A DNA stretch of 64,000 nt from Ctena decussata (lineage: Eukaryota > Mollusca > Bivalvia > Lucinida > Lucinidae). The DNA is taken from positions 103,711,298-103,775,297 of the forward strand of contig OZ022498.1 of assembly GCA_963989385.1 (NCBI GenBank), written 5' to 3'. The notes under the pieces were generated by a model. The model was not told where the DNA came from and did not search any database. It saw only the letters and a list, made by a program, of their open reading frames with translations. Shown here piece after piece: positions 20,819 through 30,855 of this stretch. Position 1 is the first letter of the stretch. Each line of letters starts with the position of its first letter. A program made the position numbers and the translations under genes.

Positions 20819-23800
20819 TTAAGAATATCTCTGAACTATATTATCTGACTCAATATTTGTGGATTCAGCAGGTAGTTCATTTAGGACTGATTTGGGTTTT
20901 AATAGAAAAACTCTTTCTCTTGAAGCACATGTATTGATATAAACAACCTCTCGAGTTCCTTTGGTCAATGGAATTTGTAGAGCAAGATAGACAGCTTCTT
21001 GAGCACCTACTTCAACACAGTTTGAAAAAACATTTCCTATATGTCTCACTTGTTTTTTTATATCAGAATTTCCTTTTCTGGCTTCCTTCGCAGCAGCTTC
21101 CAGCTGTGCACTCATACCTCTTTGTGATTTGCTTATGTATCCAACAACATATGATGCACAACCATATGGTTCAAGAACAATCTGAATGTCAAGATTAGCT
21201 TTCCAGGCAAGAAGAATTTTACCATTGAACAAATTGACTCTCATTTCATTTGGTGCACGTTTAAGGAACACTTTAGGAGCACTGAGTGAACTTCTTATAC
21301 ACTTAATGTAATCTTCAAATGTCATTTTGGCCACTGTCTCTAAGAATTCAGCAAATGAAACATCATTATCTTTGTTTTCATTCATTAGTCTTTGGAGTTC
21401 TGTAAACTTCTTTTTAAACTGGTCTACCTCTTCCTCTAGTGGATACAATAACATTGTTCGAGGCAAAGGAGGTAAAGGAAATCCAAATCTACATATTGCC
21501 TTTCCCTTTTTTCTACAGGTCCTTGAATGTTTGTGTGTTTGAAGTTCCACAAGATGTGCAGTTTCATCATCATTCACACTACAAGTGAGATACTTATCAA
21601 CAAATTCGACAATTTCTTCTTCAGAGTTCTTTTCCAATGTTGGAGCATTTTCAATCCAAACAAGCATGTGGATGTGAGGTGAACCACGTTGCTGAAACTC
21701 AACTCTATAAAAGAAATCTCTCAGTTTTCCAATGGGTTCACAGTTACTTTTAAGAATAGCATTTAGGAATTCTTGTACCCGGTGATCAAAATATCTTGAG
21801 CATGTAACTGGGTCTTTTTGAACAAGCTTTGTTTTTTCTTGCCATGTTAGTTCCTCTATATCTTTGTCTGTATAACTGACCCCTTTATTAAGTTTTGCCA
21901 ACATTTTCAAAAGATCAGTCCATCTTGTATCTGCTGCTGATAATGACATAAACCACGTTGGCAAAGAAAGCTGCCGAATCATCGCAAAGATATCCTTTTT
22001 TCTTGACTGTAAATAAGCAGGAGAATTTCTAAGTTGACGAAATATGTAATAACCTTCATCAAGTTTGACAAGTTTGTCTAAATACTCAGAATTTCTAGCT
22101 TCAGCTGCTGTAATTTTCTTTTCCTTGCCTTTACATCTTCTAACAGCCAGGTTAACTTTGTCACTTATTTGCTTCATCTGCAATTTTTTGTGTTTAAAAA
22201 ATATGTTTGGAACAGATTGTGCAGCTCTTCTATCAACACTTCTTAATTCCCATTTCACAATGTCACTATAATGAACTGGGACAGTTCTTTCTTCTTTACT
22301 AGGACGCCTCTGACCACAAAATATTGTAGGAAAACAAAGATACTCTGCATCTGCATCATGATATAAACTAAGAGGATGCTGCCCTTCTCCAGGTGCAAAA
22401 GTAATAACTTTATCATATTTGTTTTCAAGATTTTCATCATCAACTAGAGTGTCTACATTGCCAACTTGTTCATAAGTGTCTATCTCACTAAAGTGATCAG
22501 AATCATAGTCATCAGCTGTTGTGCTATCCTTTGATGATGACGGTACATTCACATCTTCCTCATTAGTTCCATTTTGTTTTTGCTTCTCCTCATTTTGCTT
22601 GTTTGACACTTGCAGAAATTCCCTGACAGTCTCCTCTGAACTTTCAGTTACTTCCTTAAACCAGTTGACATCAATTTCTATGCCAGATCTTTTATACAGT
22701 TCACTCTTATTTACCAGCCAGTGTAATGCAGTCAAAACTCTTAATGGTCTTACATTTTCTTTGAAATCCACTTTTTTATATGACAATTTCTTTTTAAGTT
22801 GTACAGCAATAGTAAAGTTTTCATCCATGGGTCTTGGAAGACAGCTCACTGTGGGTTGAATATCAACTGGCACATTAATAACATTGCCTTTCAAAGAATA
22901 CTGACCTCCACGTGGCAACTCTCGAATCTGCATAAATGGAATTCTTAGCGATATAAGTCTTTCTTCAAGCTGATGCAAGTAAAGTTCTAGTGGCTTATCT
23001 GGCCATTTCATTCCATTAGCTACTGACAGTTTTGGAACCTTTCCACCTCTTATTGCTCCCATACAAGTGTGACAAATCCACTCTTCATCATTAATTGACT
23101 TAAATTTGGTGCAGTAAAGTCTACTACTTGTTGGCAAATTGATGTTCTTCAACATGCAAACACCTTTTCTAAACCATGTTTGATGGCAGCATGTACATAC
23201 AAACAATGGTCCTACAGCTATACTTGAATGAAATTGTTTGATACATTCATTGATATCTTTAACATAGCTTTGATCAGATGTCTTCTCTACTCGTTGATCC
23301 TCAAACTTGTTCTTACGTTTTTTACGGGTCTCCTCTAAGTCTATATATTCATTCACTTCATCTATGTTTCGCTTCTTTCTCCTGTACTCCTGCTTCTTAA
23401 CTCTTTCACATTCTAATACAAATGGGTTTTTTCTGGTATTCTGTTTAGATTTGCGCTGAGCCACCAATTCTTTTGCCTTATAATCTCTATCTTGCCTTGC
23501 TTTCTGCTTAGATTTGCGCTGAGCTTCTAATTCTTTCACTTTGTAATCTCTATCTTGCCTGGCTTTATGCATGTGTTTTCGCTGAGCTACTAATTCTTTT
23601 GCTTTGTAATCTCTATCTTGCCTTGCTTTCTGCTTAGATTTGCGCTGAGCTTCTAATTCTTTTGCTTTGTAATCTCTATCTTGCCTTGCTTTCTGCTTAG
23701 ATTTGCGCTGAGCTTCTAATTCTTTCGCTTTGAAATCTCTATCTTGCCTGGCTTTATGCATGTGTTTTCGCTGAGCCACCAATTCTTTCGCTTTGTAATC

Positions 23801-24187
23801 TCTATCTTGCCTTGCTTTCTGCTTAGATTTGCGCTGAGCTTCTAATTCTTTCGCTTTGAAATCTCTATCTTGCCTGGCTTTATGCATGTGTTTTCGCTGA
23901 GCTACTAATTCTTTTGCTTTGTAATCTCTATCTTGCCTGGCTTTACGCATGTGTTTTCGCTGAGTTAATAATTCTTTTGCTTTAAAAGAGGACTTTTGCC
24001 TTGCATTTTGCTTATATATCCTGTGGTAGTCTTTCCGGTTTTTCTTTTTCTTTACATTCAGAATGGATTCTGAATTGCTTGTAATGACAGCTTTCTGTTG
24101 TTGTCGCAAATTTTGATCATCAAAGTAGGCCTCAAGAAGGTTCTCCGGCTGTTCACTTTTTCTTATAGATATAGGCAACAAATCAAA
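20819..24187 (-). CDS. Helentron Rep (HUH endonuclease) N-terminal part
   Basis: This is the replication initiator half of the transposon protein, which would nick and join single strands during rolling-circle transposition. Positions are counted from the TTG at 24181. A highly basic region holds nine to ten 20-residue repeats of the KAKEL(V/E)AQRK type (about 66-250). A Cys-rich zinc-finger-like block follows (C329, C331, C332, C342, C357, C370, C373). Next come the Helitron N-terminal region, the HUH metal site in RGSPHIHMLVW (H836, H838) and a two-tyrosine site YVVGYISK (Y1011, Y1015). It stops at TAA 20819-20821, and the same frame then continues into the helicase. Upstream, the frame also runs directly from the TAG that ends the protease ORF, with no good ATG of its own. 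The key catalytic residues are present. Confidence 0.9.
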   Translation of the reverse strand, partial: FDLLPISIRKSEQPENLLEAYFDDQNLRQQQKAVITSNSESILNVKKKKNRKDYHRIYKQNARQKSSFKAKELLTQRKHMRKARQDRDYKAKELVAQRKHMHKARQDRDFKAKELEAQRKSKQKARQDRDYKAKELVAQRKHMHKARQDRDFKAKELEAQRKSKQKARQDRDYKAKELEAQRKSKQKARQDRDYKAKELVAQRKHMHKARQDRDYKVKELEAQRKSKQKARQDRDYKAKELVAQRKSKQNTRKNPFVLECERVKKQEYRRKKRNIDEVNEYIDLEETRKKRKNKFEDQRVEKTSDQSYVKDINECIKQFHSSIAVGPLFVCTCCHQTWFRKGVCMLKNINLPTSSRLYCTKFKSINDEEWICHTCMGAIRGGKVPKLSVANGMKWPDKPLELYLHQLEERLISLRIPFMQIRELPRGGQYSLKGNVINVPVDIQPTVSCLPRPMDENFTIAVQLKKKLSYKKVDFKENVRPLRVLTALHWLVNKSELYKRSGIEIDVNWFKEVTESSEETVREFLQVSNKQNEEKQKQNGTNEEDVNVPSSSKDSTTADDYDSDHFSEIDTYEQVGNVDTLVDDENLENKYDKVITFAPGEGQHPLSLYHDADAEYLCFPTIFCGQRRPSKEERTVPVHYSDIVKWELRSVDRRAAQSVPNIFFKHKKLQMKQISDKVNLAVRRCKGKEKKITAAEARNSEYLDKLVKLDEGYYIFRQLRNSPAYLQSRKKDIFAMIRQLSLPTWFMSLSAADTRWTDLLKMLAKLNKGVSYTDKDIEELTWQEKTKLVQKDPVTCSRYFDHRVQEFLNAILKSNCEPIGKLRDFFYRVEFQQRGSPHIHMLVWIENAPTLEKNSEEEIVEFVDKYLTCSVNDDETAHLVELQTHKHSRTCRKKGKAICRFGFPLPPLPRTMLLYPLEEEVDQFKKKFTELQRLMNENKDNDVSFAEFLETVAKMTFEDYIKCIRSSLSAPKVFLKRAPNEMRVNLFNGKILLAWKANLDIQIVLEPYGCASYVVGYISKSQRGMSAQLEAAAKEARKGNSDIKKQVRHIGNVFSNCVEVGAQEAVYLALQIPLTKGTREVVYINTCASRERVFLLKPKSVLNELPAESTNIESDNIVQRYS
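23450..24000 (-). repeat. 60-bp coding tandem repeats in Rep
   Basis: Nine to ten 60-bp units encode an alternating 20-residue repeat, rich in Lys/Arg/Gln (…QRKHMHKARQDRD and QRKSKQKARQDRD types). The two unit types are mixed, suggesting expansion by unequal exchange. The repeat length is a multiple of three, so the frame is kept. A charged helical or coiled-coil linker is likely. Confidence 0.85.
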
Positions 24188-25501
24188 CTACATTGTCAAA
24201 TCTATTCTCATACTTTCATAAAATGCATACAAGTATGCAATGAGATCTTCAAGACAAGAAAATGACAATAAGATAGCTGTACCATCACTTGATGACAGGC
24301 CATTTTCTCCGTGAGAATGTGAATCAAAAAATAAGTATGAGGTATTCCTTTTACTTACAGCAGAACACACAGATCCAATTATCAAAAGAACAGATGTTGA
24401 TTTGTTAAAAGCTGTCTCTAGAGCACAATGCAGAGTTGGCAAAGCATCGTTTTCAAAAGTACTCACAAGAGCACCAAAGGCGATAGGTTGTTTTTCAACA
24501 AAATAATGCACAGATTCAAATTCCAAAGCGTCCGGAATTTCTTCTAAGCTCAGTAAAGAGTTTACAAATTTTCCTTGTGCTTTTAAACTATTAACAGTAG
24601 TATTATACAATACATCACCAGCATAAAGAATCTTATCTAGTTCTAAGCCGTTTTGTATTTCATCACATACTAACATGCATAGTGCATTACAAGTACACTG
24701 AAATCCTCTAGATTGATCCGGAAATCTATTGTCATTTTGATGAAAACTACCAAACATAATTTGACTAGCATTCCATATTAGTGGACTGGGTTGTGTTAAT
24801 GCAGGGTTGTCAGTATCCATATTTTCAAAAGGTCTTTCAGTACTAGTTTCTATAATTTCAATATCAGTATTCTGAATAATTTCCTCTTCATTCAAAGATA
24901 AGTCTTCGTAAGTTCTACAGTTTCTGTCAGCAACATCATTTGGATAAGCATCTGCAAAGGTTTCATCAAAATCACTACAAACATTCAAGCATTCATTTGG
25001 AAAGCACTTTGCAAAGTTGAAACTAGACTCCGTGTTAGTTTCTGTAACAGAAACAGCAAAATGATTGGCATCAGAATCAGTACAAAGCTTGGCAACAGAA
25101 TCAGTAAAATGCTTGGCAGGTATTGGCATACAATTTGCAGCAATTTCTGACTTTTTGGGGAAGTTTAACCCATTCTCAGACTTTTTGGGGAAGTTTAACC
25201 CATTCTCAGACTTTTTAGGGAAGTTTAACCCATTCTCAGCCTTTTTGGGGAAGTTTAACCCATTCTCAGACTTTTTGGGGAAGTTTAACCCATTCTCAGA
25301 CTTTTTAGGGAAGTTTAACCCATTCTCAGCCTTTTTGGGGAAGTTTAACCCATTCTCAGCCTTTTTAGGGAAGTTTAACCCTTTTCTATCCCTTTCAGTT
25401 AACAAGTCAGAATCATTGTTTGCTTTCCTTCTCGCTTGTCTCTTTAGCTCTTTGTTCTTCTCTCTCCTTTGTGACTTAGAATCTTTCCTCCTTCTTGGCA
25501 T
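24188..25501 (-). CDS. Helentron-associated cysteine-protease-like protein
   Basis: I chose the ATG at 25501 (MPRRRKDSKS). A basic N-terminus is followed by eight 10-residue repeats of the type ENGLNFPKK(A/S). After an acidic, low-complexity middle comes a conserved-looking domain from about residue 250 (counted from the GTG at 25516). It has GSFHQ, then GFQCTCNALC (candidate nucleophile C274 or C276) and, 120 residues later, FFDSHSHG (D398, H400). A Cys...(Asp)His layout with this spacing resembles papain-fold deubiquitinase-type proteases, such as the OTU peptidases reported in Helentrons or the tegument-protease-like (C76) fold. I cannot decide between them. The ORF ends at TAG 24188-24190, in the same frame as the Rep ORF two codons later. 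A readthrough polyprotein, or a fresh nonsense mutation, would fit. Confidence 0.75.
   Translation of the reverse strand: MPRRRKDSKSQRREKNKELKRQARRKANNDSDLLTERDRKGLNFPKKAENGLNFPKKAENGLNFPKKSENGLNFPKKSENGLNFPKKAENGLNFPKKSENGLNFPKKSENGLNFPKKSEIAANCMPIPAKHFTDSVAKLCTDSDANHFAVSVTETNTESSFNFAKCFPNECLNVCSDFDETFADAYPNDVADRNCRTYEDLSLNEEEIIQNTDIEIIETSTERPFENMDTDNPALTQPSPLIWNASQIMFGSFHQNDNRFPDQSRGFQCTCNALCMLVCDEIQNGLELDKILYAGDVLYNTTVNSLKAQGKFVNSLLSLEEIPDALEFESVHYFVEKQPIAFGALVSTFENDALPTLHCALETAFNKSTSVLLIIGSVCSAVSKRNTSYLFFDSHSHGENGLSSSDGTAILLSFSCLEDLIAYLYAFYESMRIDLTM
25135..25390 (-). repeat. 30-bp coding tandem repeats in protease ORF
   Basis: Eight 30-bp units (plus-strand core gacttttt(g/a)gggaagttta) with very few differences encode the ENGLNFPKK repeat. 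The same 30-bp unit is expanded in the decayed copy at 28128-28525. Antisense frames over this stretch are an artefact. Confidence 0.9.
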
Positions 25502-25548
25502 TGTTGTTGTTTTCACTGAACAGTCTGAAAATAGACAAAAAACAACAT

Positions 25549-25790
25549 TAAATGAGCCCGGTCATGTGAAAACTTGCTTTTCGGCTATGCAAAATACAAA
25601 GGCCCAGATCAGCTGTGCAAATGCACCAGCTGATCATTGCCTTTGTTTTTCACCTCTTCGAGATAGTATGATACCTTCAGTTTTAATGCAATTATTTGAT
25701 GTATAGCCAGCTTCTGTAGCCATGGAAGCTGGTTTGTGTCACACCTGGGTGGAAATCACTAAAACAAGATTTTTCATGACAAGGCTAAAA
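25549..25790 (-). mobile_element. ATGAGCCAC-type MITE sequence in the Helentron 5' leader
   Basis: Starts 48 bp upstream of the protease ATG. It shows the shared order: atgagcc(c/a), a palindrome cccagatcagctgtgc...cagctgatca, a pyrimidine-rich stretch, then ggtttgtgtcacacctgggtgg. The related piece at about 28680-28850 lies in the same place next to the decayed Helentron copy, so this was already part of the Helentron family's leader before that copy decayed. Confidence 0.65.
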
Positions 25791-25797
25791 TATTTAA

Positions 25798-27025
25798 AAC
25801 TAGAAGGTTGTCCAGGGACAACTGGTCGAGCCCGCTGTTTGTTATAGTGACCTACATGTATGTCAAGACTCAGTAACTGCTTCACTCTGGAAAGAAGCAA
25901 AACAACATCATGCTTAGCCAGCATATTTCTTCTTTTTTTCAAATTTTCACAAAGGAAAATAAGTAAAAGTGATGACCCAGACATGATCAATTTAAGACAA
26001 TTACAATAGCTGACCTTCAAGTGTGACCTTGACCTTGGACCTACCCAAACGTGTGACACTTCCACTCATCAAGAAGAACAATTGTGCTAAATTAAATAAC
26101 TGTAGAAGTAATGGCTCGGACAAGCTCAATTTATAACCATTTTATCATTTGACCTTCAAGTGTGACCTTGGCTTTGGATCTACTTGAACAAATATTTTAA
26201 ATGGCACTTCTACTCATCAAGGAGAACAATAGTGCCAAAATATTTTGAAATCCATTCGTAAATGTTGAAGTTATGGCTCGGACAAGCTCAAATTATGGTC
26301 ATTTTATCATTTGACCTTCAAGTGTGACCTTGACCTTGGACCTACCGGAACAAATGTTCCAAATGGCACTTCTACTCATCAAGGAGAATAATTGTGCCAA
26401 ATTATTTTGAAATCCATCCGTAAATGTAGAAGTTAAGGCTCGGACAAGCTCAATTTATCATTTGACCTTCAAGTGTGACCTTGACCTTGGACCTACCTGA
26501 AAAAATGTTCCAAATGGCACTTCTACTCATCAAGGAGAACAATTGTGCGATTTTTTTTTTTAAATCCATCCGTAATTGTCGAAGTTATGGCTCGGACAAG
26601 CTTAATTTATGGCCATTTTATCATTTGACCTTCAAGTTTGACCTTGACCTTGGACCTACCTGATCAAATGTTCCAAATGGCACTTCTACTCATCAAGGAG
26701 AACAATTGTGCCAAATTATTTTGAAATCCATACGTAAATGTAGAAGTTATGGCCCAGACAAGCTCAATTTATGGCCATTTTATCATTTGACCTTCAAGTT
26801 TGATATTGACCTAGGACCTACTTGATCAAATGTTTCAAATGGCACTTCTACTCATCAAGGAGAACAATTGTGCCTAATTATTTTGAAATCCATCCGTAAA
26901 TGTAGAAGTTACGGCCCAGACAAATCCGGACGGATGAACGCACGCACTGATGCATGCACGGACATACACCAAACTGAAGTTGTAACAACTATGTCTCGCT
27001 TACCGCAAGCGGGCTCGACAAAAAA
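25798..27025 (+). mobile_element. Tandem-core Helitron-like non-autonomous element, family H2
   Basis: GTCGAGCCCGCT at 25825-25836 is the exact complement of AGCGGGCTCGAC at 27008-27019, which forms the last arm of the terminal hairpin (about 26993-27019). Between them are about six units of roughly 162 bp built on 'gaccttcaagtgtgaccttg' and 'ggcacttctactcatcaagg'. A ggacggatgaacgcacgcact run precedes the hairpin. No coding capacity. Confidence 0.8.
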
Positions 27026-27260
27026 CAGTGACGAAAAAGGACACAGATGTTCCCCGATCATCACCTTTTCCAACCATGAAGCCAGTGATACAGTCAAATC
27101 ACTGGTTAAACATTATTTAACAACTGATTCATTCACCACATTAGTCTAGCTGTAATCTGTCTTTCATGTAATTTTTAGTAATTTCACACTTTTGTTTTGA
27201 TGGCAAGCTTTTGGCTCTGATTGTACCTGTTTCTGATCACTGAAAACTATTTCTCTAATA
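27026..27260. other. Spacer without recognisable feature
   Basis: Nothing recognised between the H2 hairpin and the decayed Helentron copy. Confidence 0.3.
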
Positions 27261-28850
27261 GCAATAAAGGAACAGCCATTGTTCACATTTTCATTCAAAG
27301 ATAATTCTAATATATTAACAATAAAGTTTAGTTAAGTACCCGCAAATGCTTCATAAAAATCACTACAAACATTAAAACAATCTGTTGAATAGAATAAAGG
27401 GATTAGATCCTTTTTAGAGCAAAGAAAATATTCATAAGAAAGGCAGAAGATGAGCCATACCTAGGTTTCAGCTATAAAAGCCTCATCAGTGACCCACCCT
27501 ATAAGATCTAGCAAAGGGAGCAAGAGGAAAACACTGTATATTGGTAAATTTAACAAGGCATTCGTCTCAAAGAATGGTAAGTCGAAAAATACCCAAATCT
27601 TTTAAATTTGTTTAGAAAATGAATCTAGACATATGACTATTTTCAAGTTCTCAGAATACATTCTTTGATCTCAAGGGACCAAAAGTAAAATATAATCTGC
27701 ACTAAAGATCAGTGCGGGGAGCACTTGGCAAACTTCAAGCTAAAATCAGAATATGTTTCTGTAGCAAAATCAGCAAAAAGCTTGGCAAAGAATCAGGCAG
27801 ATACTGGCATAAAATTATCATCTTTAGCAATTTTGATTCTTTGAGGAAGTTTAAATCATTCTCAGGCTTTTGGGGGTAGTTTAAGATATGGTTATACAGA
27901 CACAGATAAGTCCTTGTAAGTTCTTAAGTTTCCATAAGCCACATCATTTAAATAGGCATCAGCAAAGGTTTCATAAAAATCGCTACAAACATTCAAGTAT
28001 TCATTTGGAATTTAAGCACTGTGCAAAGTTTAAACAAGACTCCGTGTAAGTCTCAGTAACAGAAAAAGCAAAATGATTGGCATCAGTATCAGTACACTGC
28101 TTGGCAACAGAATCAGTAAATTTCTGAATTTTTGAGGAAGTTTAACCCATTCTCAGACTTTTTAGGGAAGTTTAACCCAATCTCAGACTTTTTGGGGAAG
28201 ATTAACCCATTCTCAGACTTTTTGGGGAAGTTTAACCCATTCTCAGACTTTTTAGGGAAGTTTAACCCATTTTCAGACTTTTTAGGGAAGTTTAACCCAA
28301 TCTCAGACTTTTTGAGGAAAACTCATTCTCAGACTTTTTGGGGAAGTTTAACCCATTCTCAGACTTTTGGGGGAAGGTTAACCCATTCTCAGACTTTTTA
28401 GGGAAGATTGACCCATTCTCAGACTTTTTGCAGAAGATTATCCCATTCTCAGACTTTCTGGGGAAGTTTAACCCATTCTCAGACTTTTTGGGAAAGTTAC
28501 GTAAACCCATTCTCAGTCTTTTTGGTGAAGTAAAACTACATGTATTTCTTTCATTTCAGTAAAATTCAGAATCATTGTTTGCTTTTTATTTTGCAATATA
28601 TTCTTTATACTCTCTTGTAATTGTGAAACTTTCTGCAATCTTGGGATTGTTCAATCTGAAAATAGACAAGAACCAACATTAACCGAGCATGGTCATGAAA
28701 AAACTGTCTTTCGTATATGCATAAAACCCAGATCAGCTATGCTAATGCACAGGGTGATCAATGCCTTTGCTCTTTACTACATACATAGTAAAATCCTTTT
28801 AGTTTTTTTCAATCCGATTTTCCCATTATTATACTGCTCTTATCTCTGGG
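27261..28850 (-). pseudogene. Decayed copy of the Helentron 5' part (protease N-terminus and leader)
   Basis: Several blocks match the protease ORF region in the same order and orientation. 27900-28100 matches 24900-25110 (for example aggtttcat(a/c)aaaatc(g/a)ctacaaacattcaag). 28128-28525 matches the 30-bp repeats, and 28640-28790 matches the leader and MITE at 25520-25690. An additional scrap at 27340-27385 repeats the same coding block. Frames are broken by indels, so it makes no protein. It lies about 3 kb upstream of the intact copy in the same direction, suggesting a head-to-tail pair of which one has decayed. Confidence 0.8.
28128..28525 (-). repeat. Expanded 30-bp repeat array in the decayed copy
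   Basis: About 13 units of the 30-bp repeat (acccattctcagactttttg type), more diverged than those at 25135-25390 and including units of altered length. The intact copy has eight. Confidence 0.9.
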
Positions 28851-29038
28851 CAAATATGTTGCGAATGGGCTAATTTACATAGTATCACGGTAATTCACTA
28901 ACAAATCGCAATGGTCGCATGGTGATTGCTATGCATTCGTTGGTATTCTTAAGCAATCATGGCCATTCACCAAGTTTTGCAAATTTTAGAAACATGTTCC
29001 TAAAATTCGCAAAAAATAGCCATCAGAGGTGATGGCAA

Positions 29039-29363
29039 ATCCCCCGACCAAAGACCCCCATGGGCCTTGGTAAAAAGGGTGCACTTCAAAACACATACAA
29101 GTAATATATTGTCATTCTTTTATGCTTCTGAATGACATTATCTGTTAACAGATGCATGATTATCTAACACTCAGACTAAAACAGTATGCTTGACTGCTAA
29201 AAACAGGTAATATCTCAAACAGCCACCATATACACAAATATATAGCATACGATACATTCAACTTTCAAAATATGTGAATAACTTCTAAAGTACAAGCCCT
29301 ACAAACCTAATTTTGAGCTCTCTAGTAAGTGAATTTGGACAAAGAATCCAAATCTTTTTTTCT

Positions 29364-29397
<34 letters not shown>

Positions 29398-30363
29398 CGA
29401 TCAGAGAGACTTCACTGATAAGATATCACAGCATGATCATCGATATTCTAAAAGGTACAAGCTGTTCAAATTCTGGAGCAGGCCAGGGTTACATGGATAT
29501 GGAGCAGAGACTCAAACAGCAGCTCAAACTACCAAAGGGAAATAACTCACAAAGTATGAAAGCAAGAGTTATCATTCATGTATGAGACAAATTGTCATGA
29601 CCAGTTCTGCATATCTGTGAAGTATCATGAAAATATTTCAGAAGGTATTCAAGCTATGGAGCAGACACCTAAAATCATCAAAGGGAAATAACTCCAAAAC
29701 TAAGAAAGCAAGAGTTGCCATTCTTGTTCGCGACACATCATCATGACATATCTGTGAAATATCATGAAAATATGCCATAAGCTATTCAAGTTATAGAGCG
29801 GACACGAAATCACACCTAAAACCATCAAGGGGAAATAACTCAAAAAGTAAGAAAGCAGGAGTTGTCATTCTTGTTCGCGACACATTGTCATGACCTGTTC
29901 TACATATCTGTGAAGTATCATGAAAATATTTCAAAGGGTATTCAAGTTATAGAGCGGACACGAATCTGCCAAAAAATCACACCTAAAACTATCAAGGGGA
30001 AATAACTCAAAAAGTAAGAAAGCAAGAGTTGTCATTCTTGTTCGCGACACATCGTCATGACCTGTTCTACATTTCTGTGAAGTATCATGAAAATATTCCA
30101 AAGGGTTTTCAAGTTATAGAGCGGACACCAAATCACACCTAAAATGATCACCAAAGGGGAGATAACTCAAAAAGTACAATCGCAAGAGTTACCATTCTTG
30201 TACGCGACACATCGTCATGGCCTGTTCTACATAACTGTGAAGTATCATGAAAATATTCCAAAGGGTATTCAAGTCATAGAGCAGACAAGAAAATGTTTAC
30301 GGACGGACGGACGAATGCCAGGCTCATCGCTATTTCCCCCGAACCTTTCGGTCGGGGGATAAA
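29039..30363 (+). mobile_element. Tandem-core Helitron-like non-autonomous element, family H3
   Basis: ATCCCCCGACC at 29039-29049 is the exact complement of GGTCGGGGGAT at 30350-30360, the last arm of a strong terminal hairpin (30333-30363). About five units of about 160 bp (phrase gtgaagtatcatgaaaatat, with 'aagggaaataactc') fill 29580-30290. A cggacggacggacga run (about 30300-30313) precedes the hairpin. A 32-base G run is embedded at 29366-29397. Confidence 0.8.
29366..29397 (+). repeat. Poly-G tract, 32 bases
   Basis: Uninterrupted run of 32 G. Shorter runs lie at 17526-17540 (15), 37611-37627 (17) and 55092-55112 (21). Run length is prone to sequencing error. Confidence 0.9.
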
Positions 30364-30855
30364 AAGAACATAATATTTGCAATATTTGCAACATATTCGG
30401 AAGCAGTCACAAGCCATTCTTATCATTGGCAACGCATTTGTCGTGATTGTAAGACGTTTGTAAAGATTCGCTAGCATTTGTATTGACATTCTCGTAGTAT
30501 AATGAACAAATGCAGACAATGAGTAACAATATGATGGAGAATAAGCTAATTGGGCACAGCCTAGCAAATAAAAGACAAACAGAAACAATGTGTATATGCA
30601 AATAAAGTATGCGTGTGTCGTGTTGTTGTTTCTTTTGCAACACATTCGTAAGATTCGCAAAACAGCATTCGTAAGCATTCTTAAGAATCGTAAAACAGAT
30701 TTGCAAGGATCTTACAACATTCTGAAGCATTCATAAGGTTTCATTTTTTTCTTGGCCAATCATATCATTTTCGGTGATTTTAGCGCAAAATTCAAATGTT
30801 CATTAATTCTTCATATTCGTAAGGATATTCGCCCAGGTGTAAAAGCAGCATTAGT

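Larger units (their letters stand above)
28830..30855. mobile_element. TIR element interrupted by the H3 insertion
   Basis: The left end tactgctcttatctctgggc and the right end gcccaggtgtaaaagcagca are an inverted pair extending about 38 bp (into gcgaat / attcg). Sequence inside both ends is rich in attcgtaag/cttaag phrases. The H3 element (29039-30360) sits in the middle, so H3 inserted into this older element. Confidence 0.65.

Noticed and set aside
24188..25501. A viral origin for the protease-like domain
   Set aside because: The gene is embedded in a Helentron frame; similarity to a viral protease fold is by pattern only and does not show viral ancestry.
25065..25706. 213-codon plus-strand frame with repeated FSDFLGKFNP
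   Set aside because: Antisense of the 30-bp repeats in the Helentron protease gene; the sense frame has the motifs.
28128..28525. Regular 30-bp repeats as a possible CRISPR array
   Set aside because: The units are contiguous with no unique spacers, and the genome is eukaryotic; they match a coding minisatellite.
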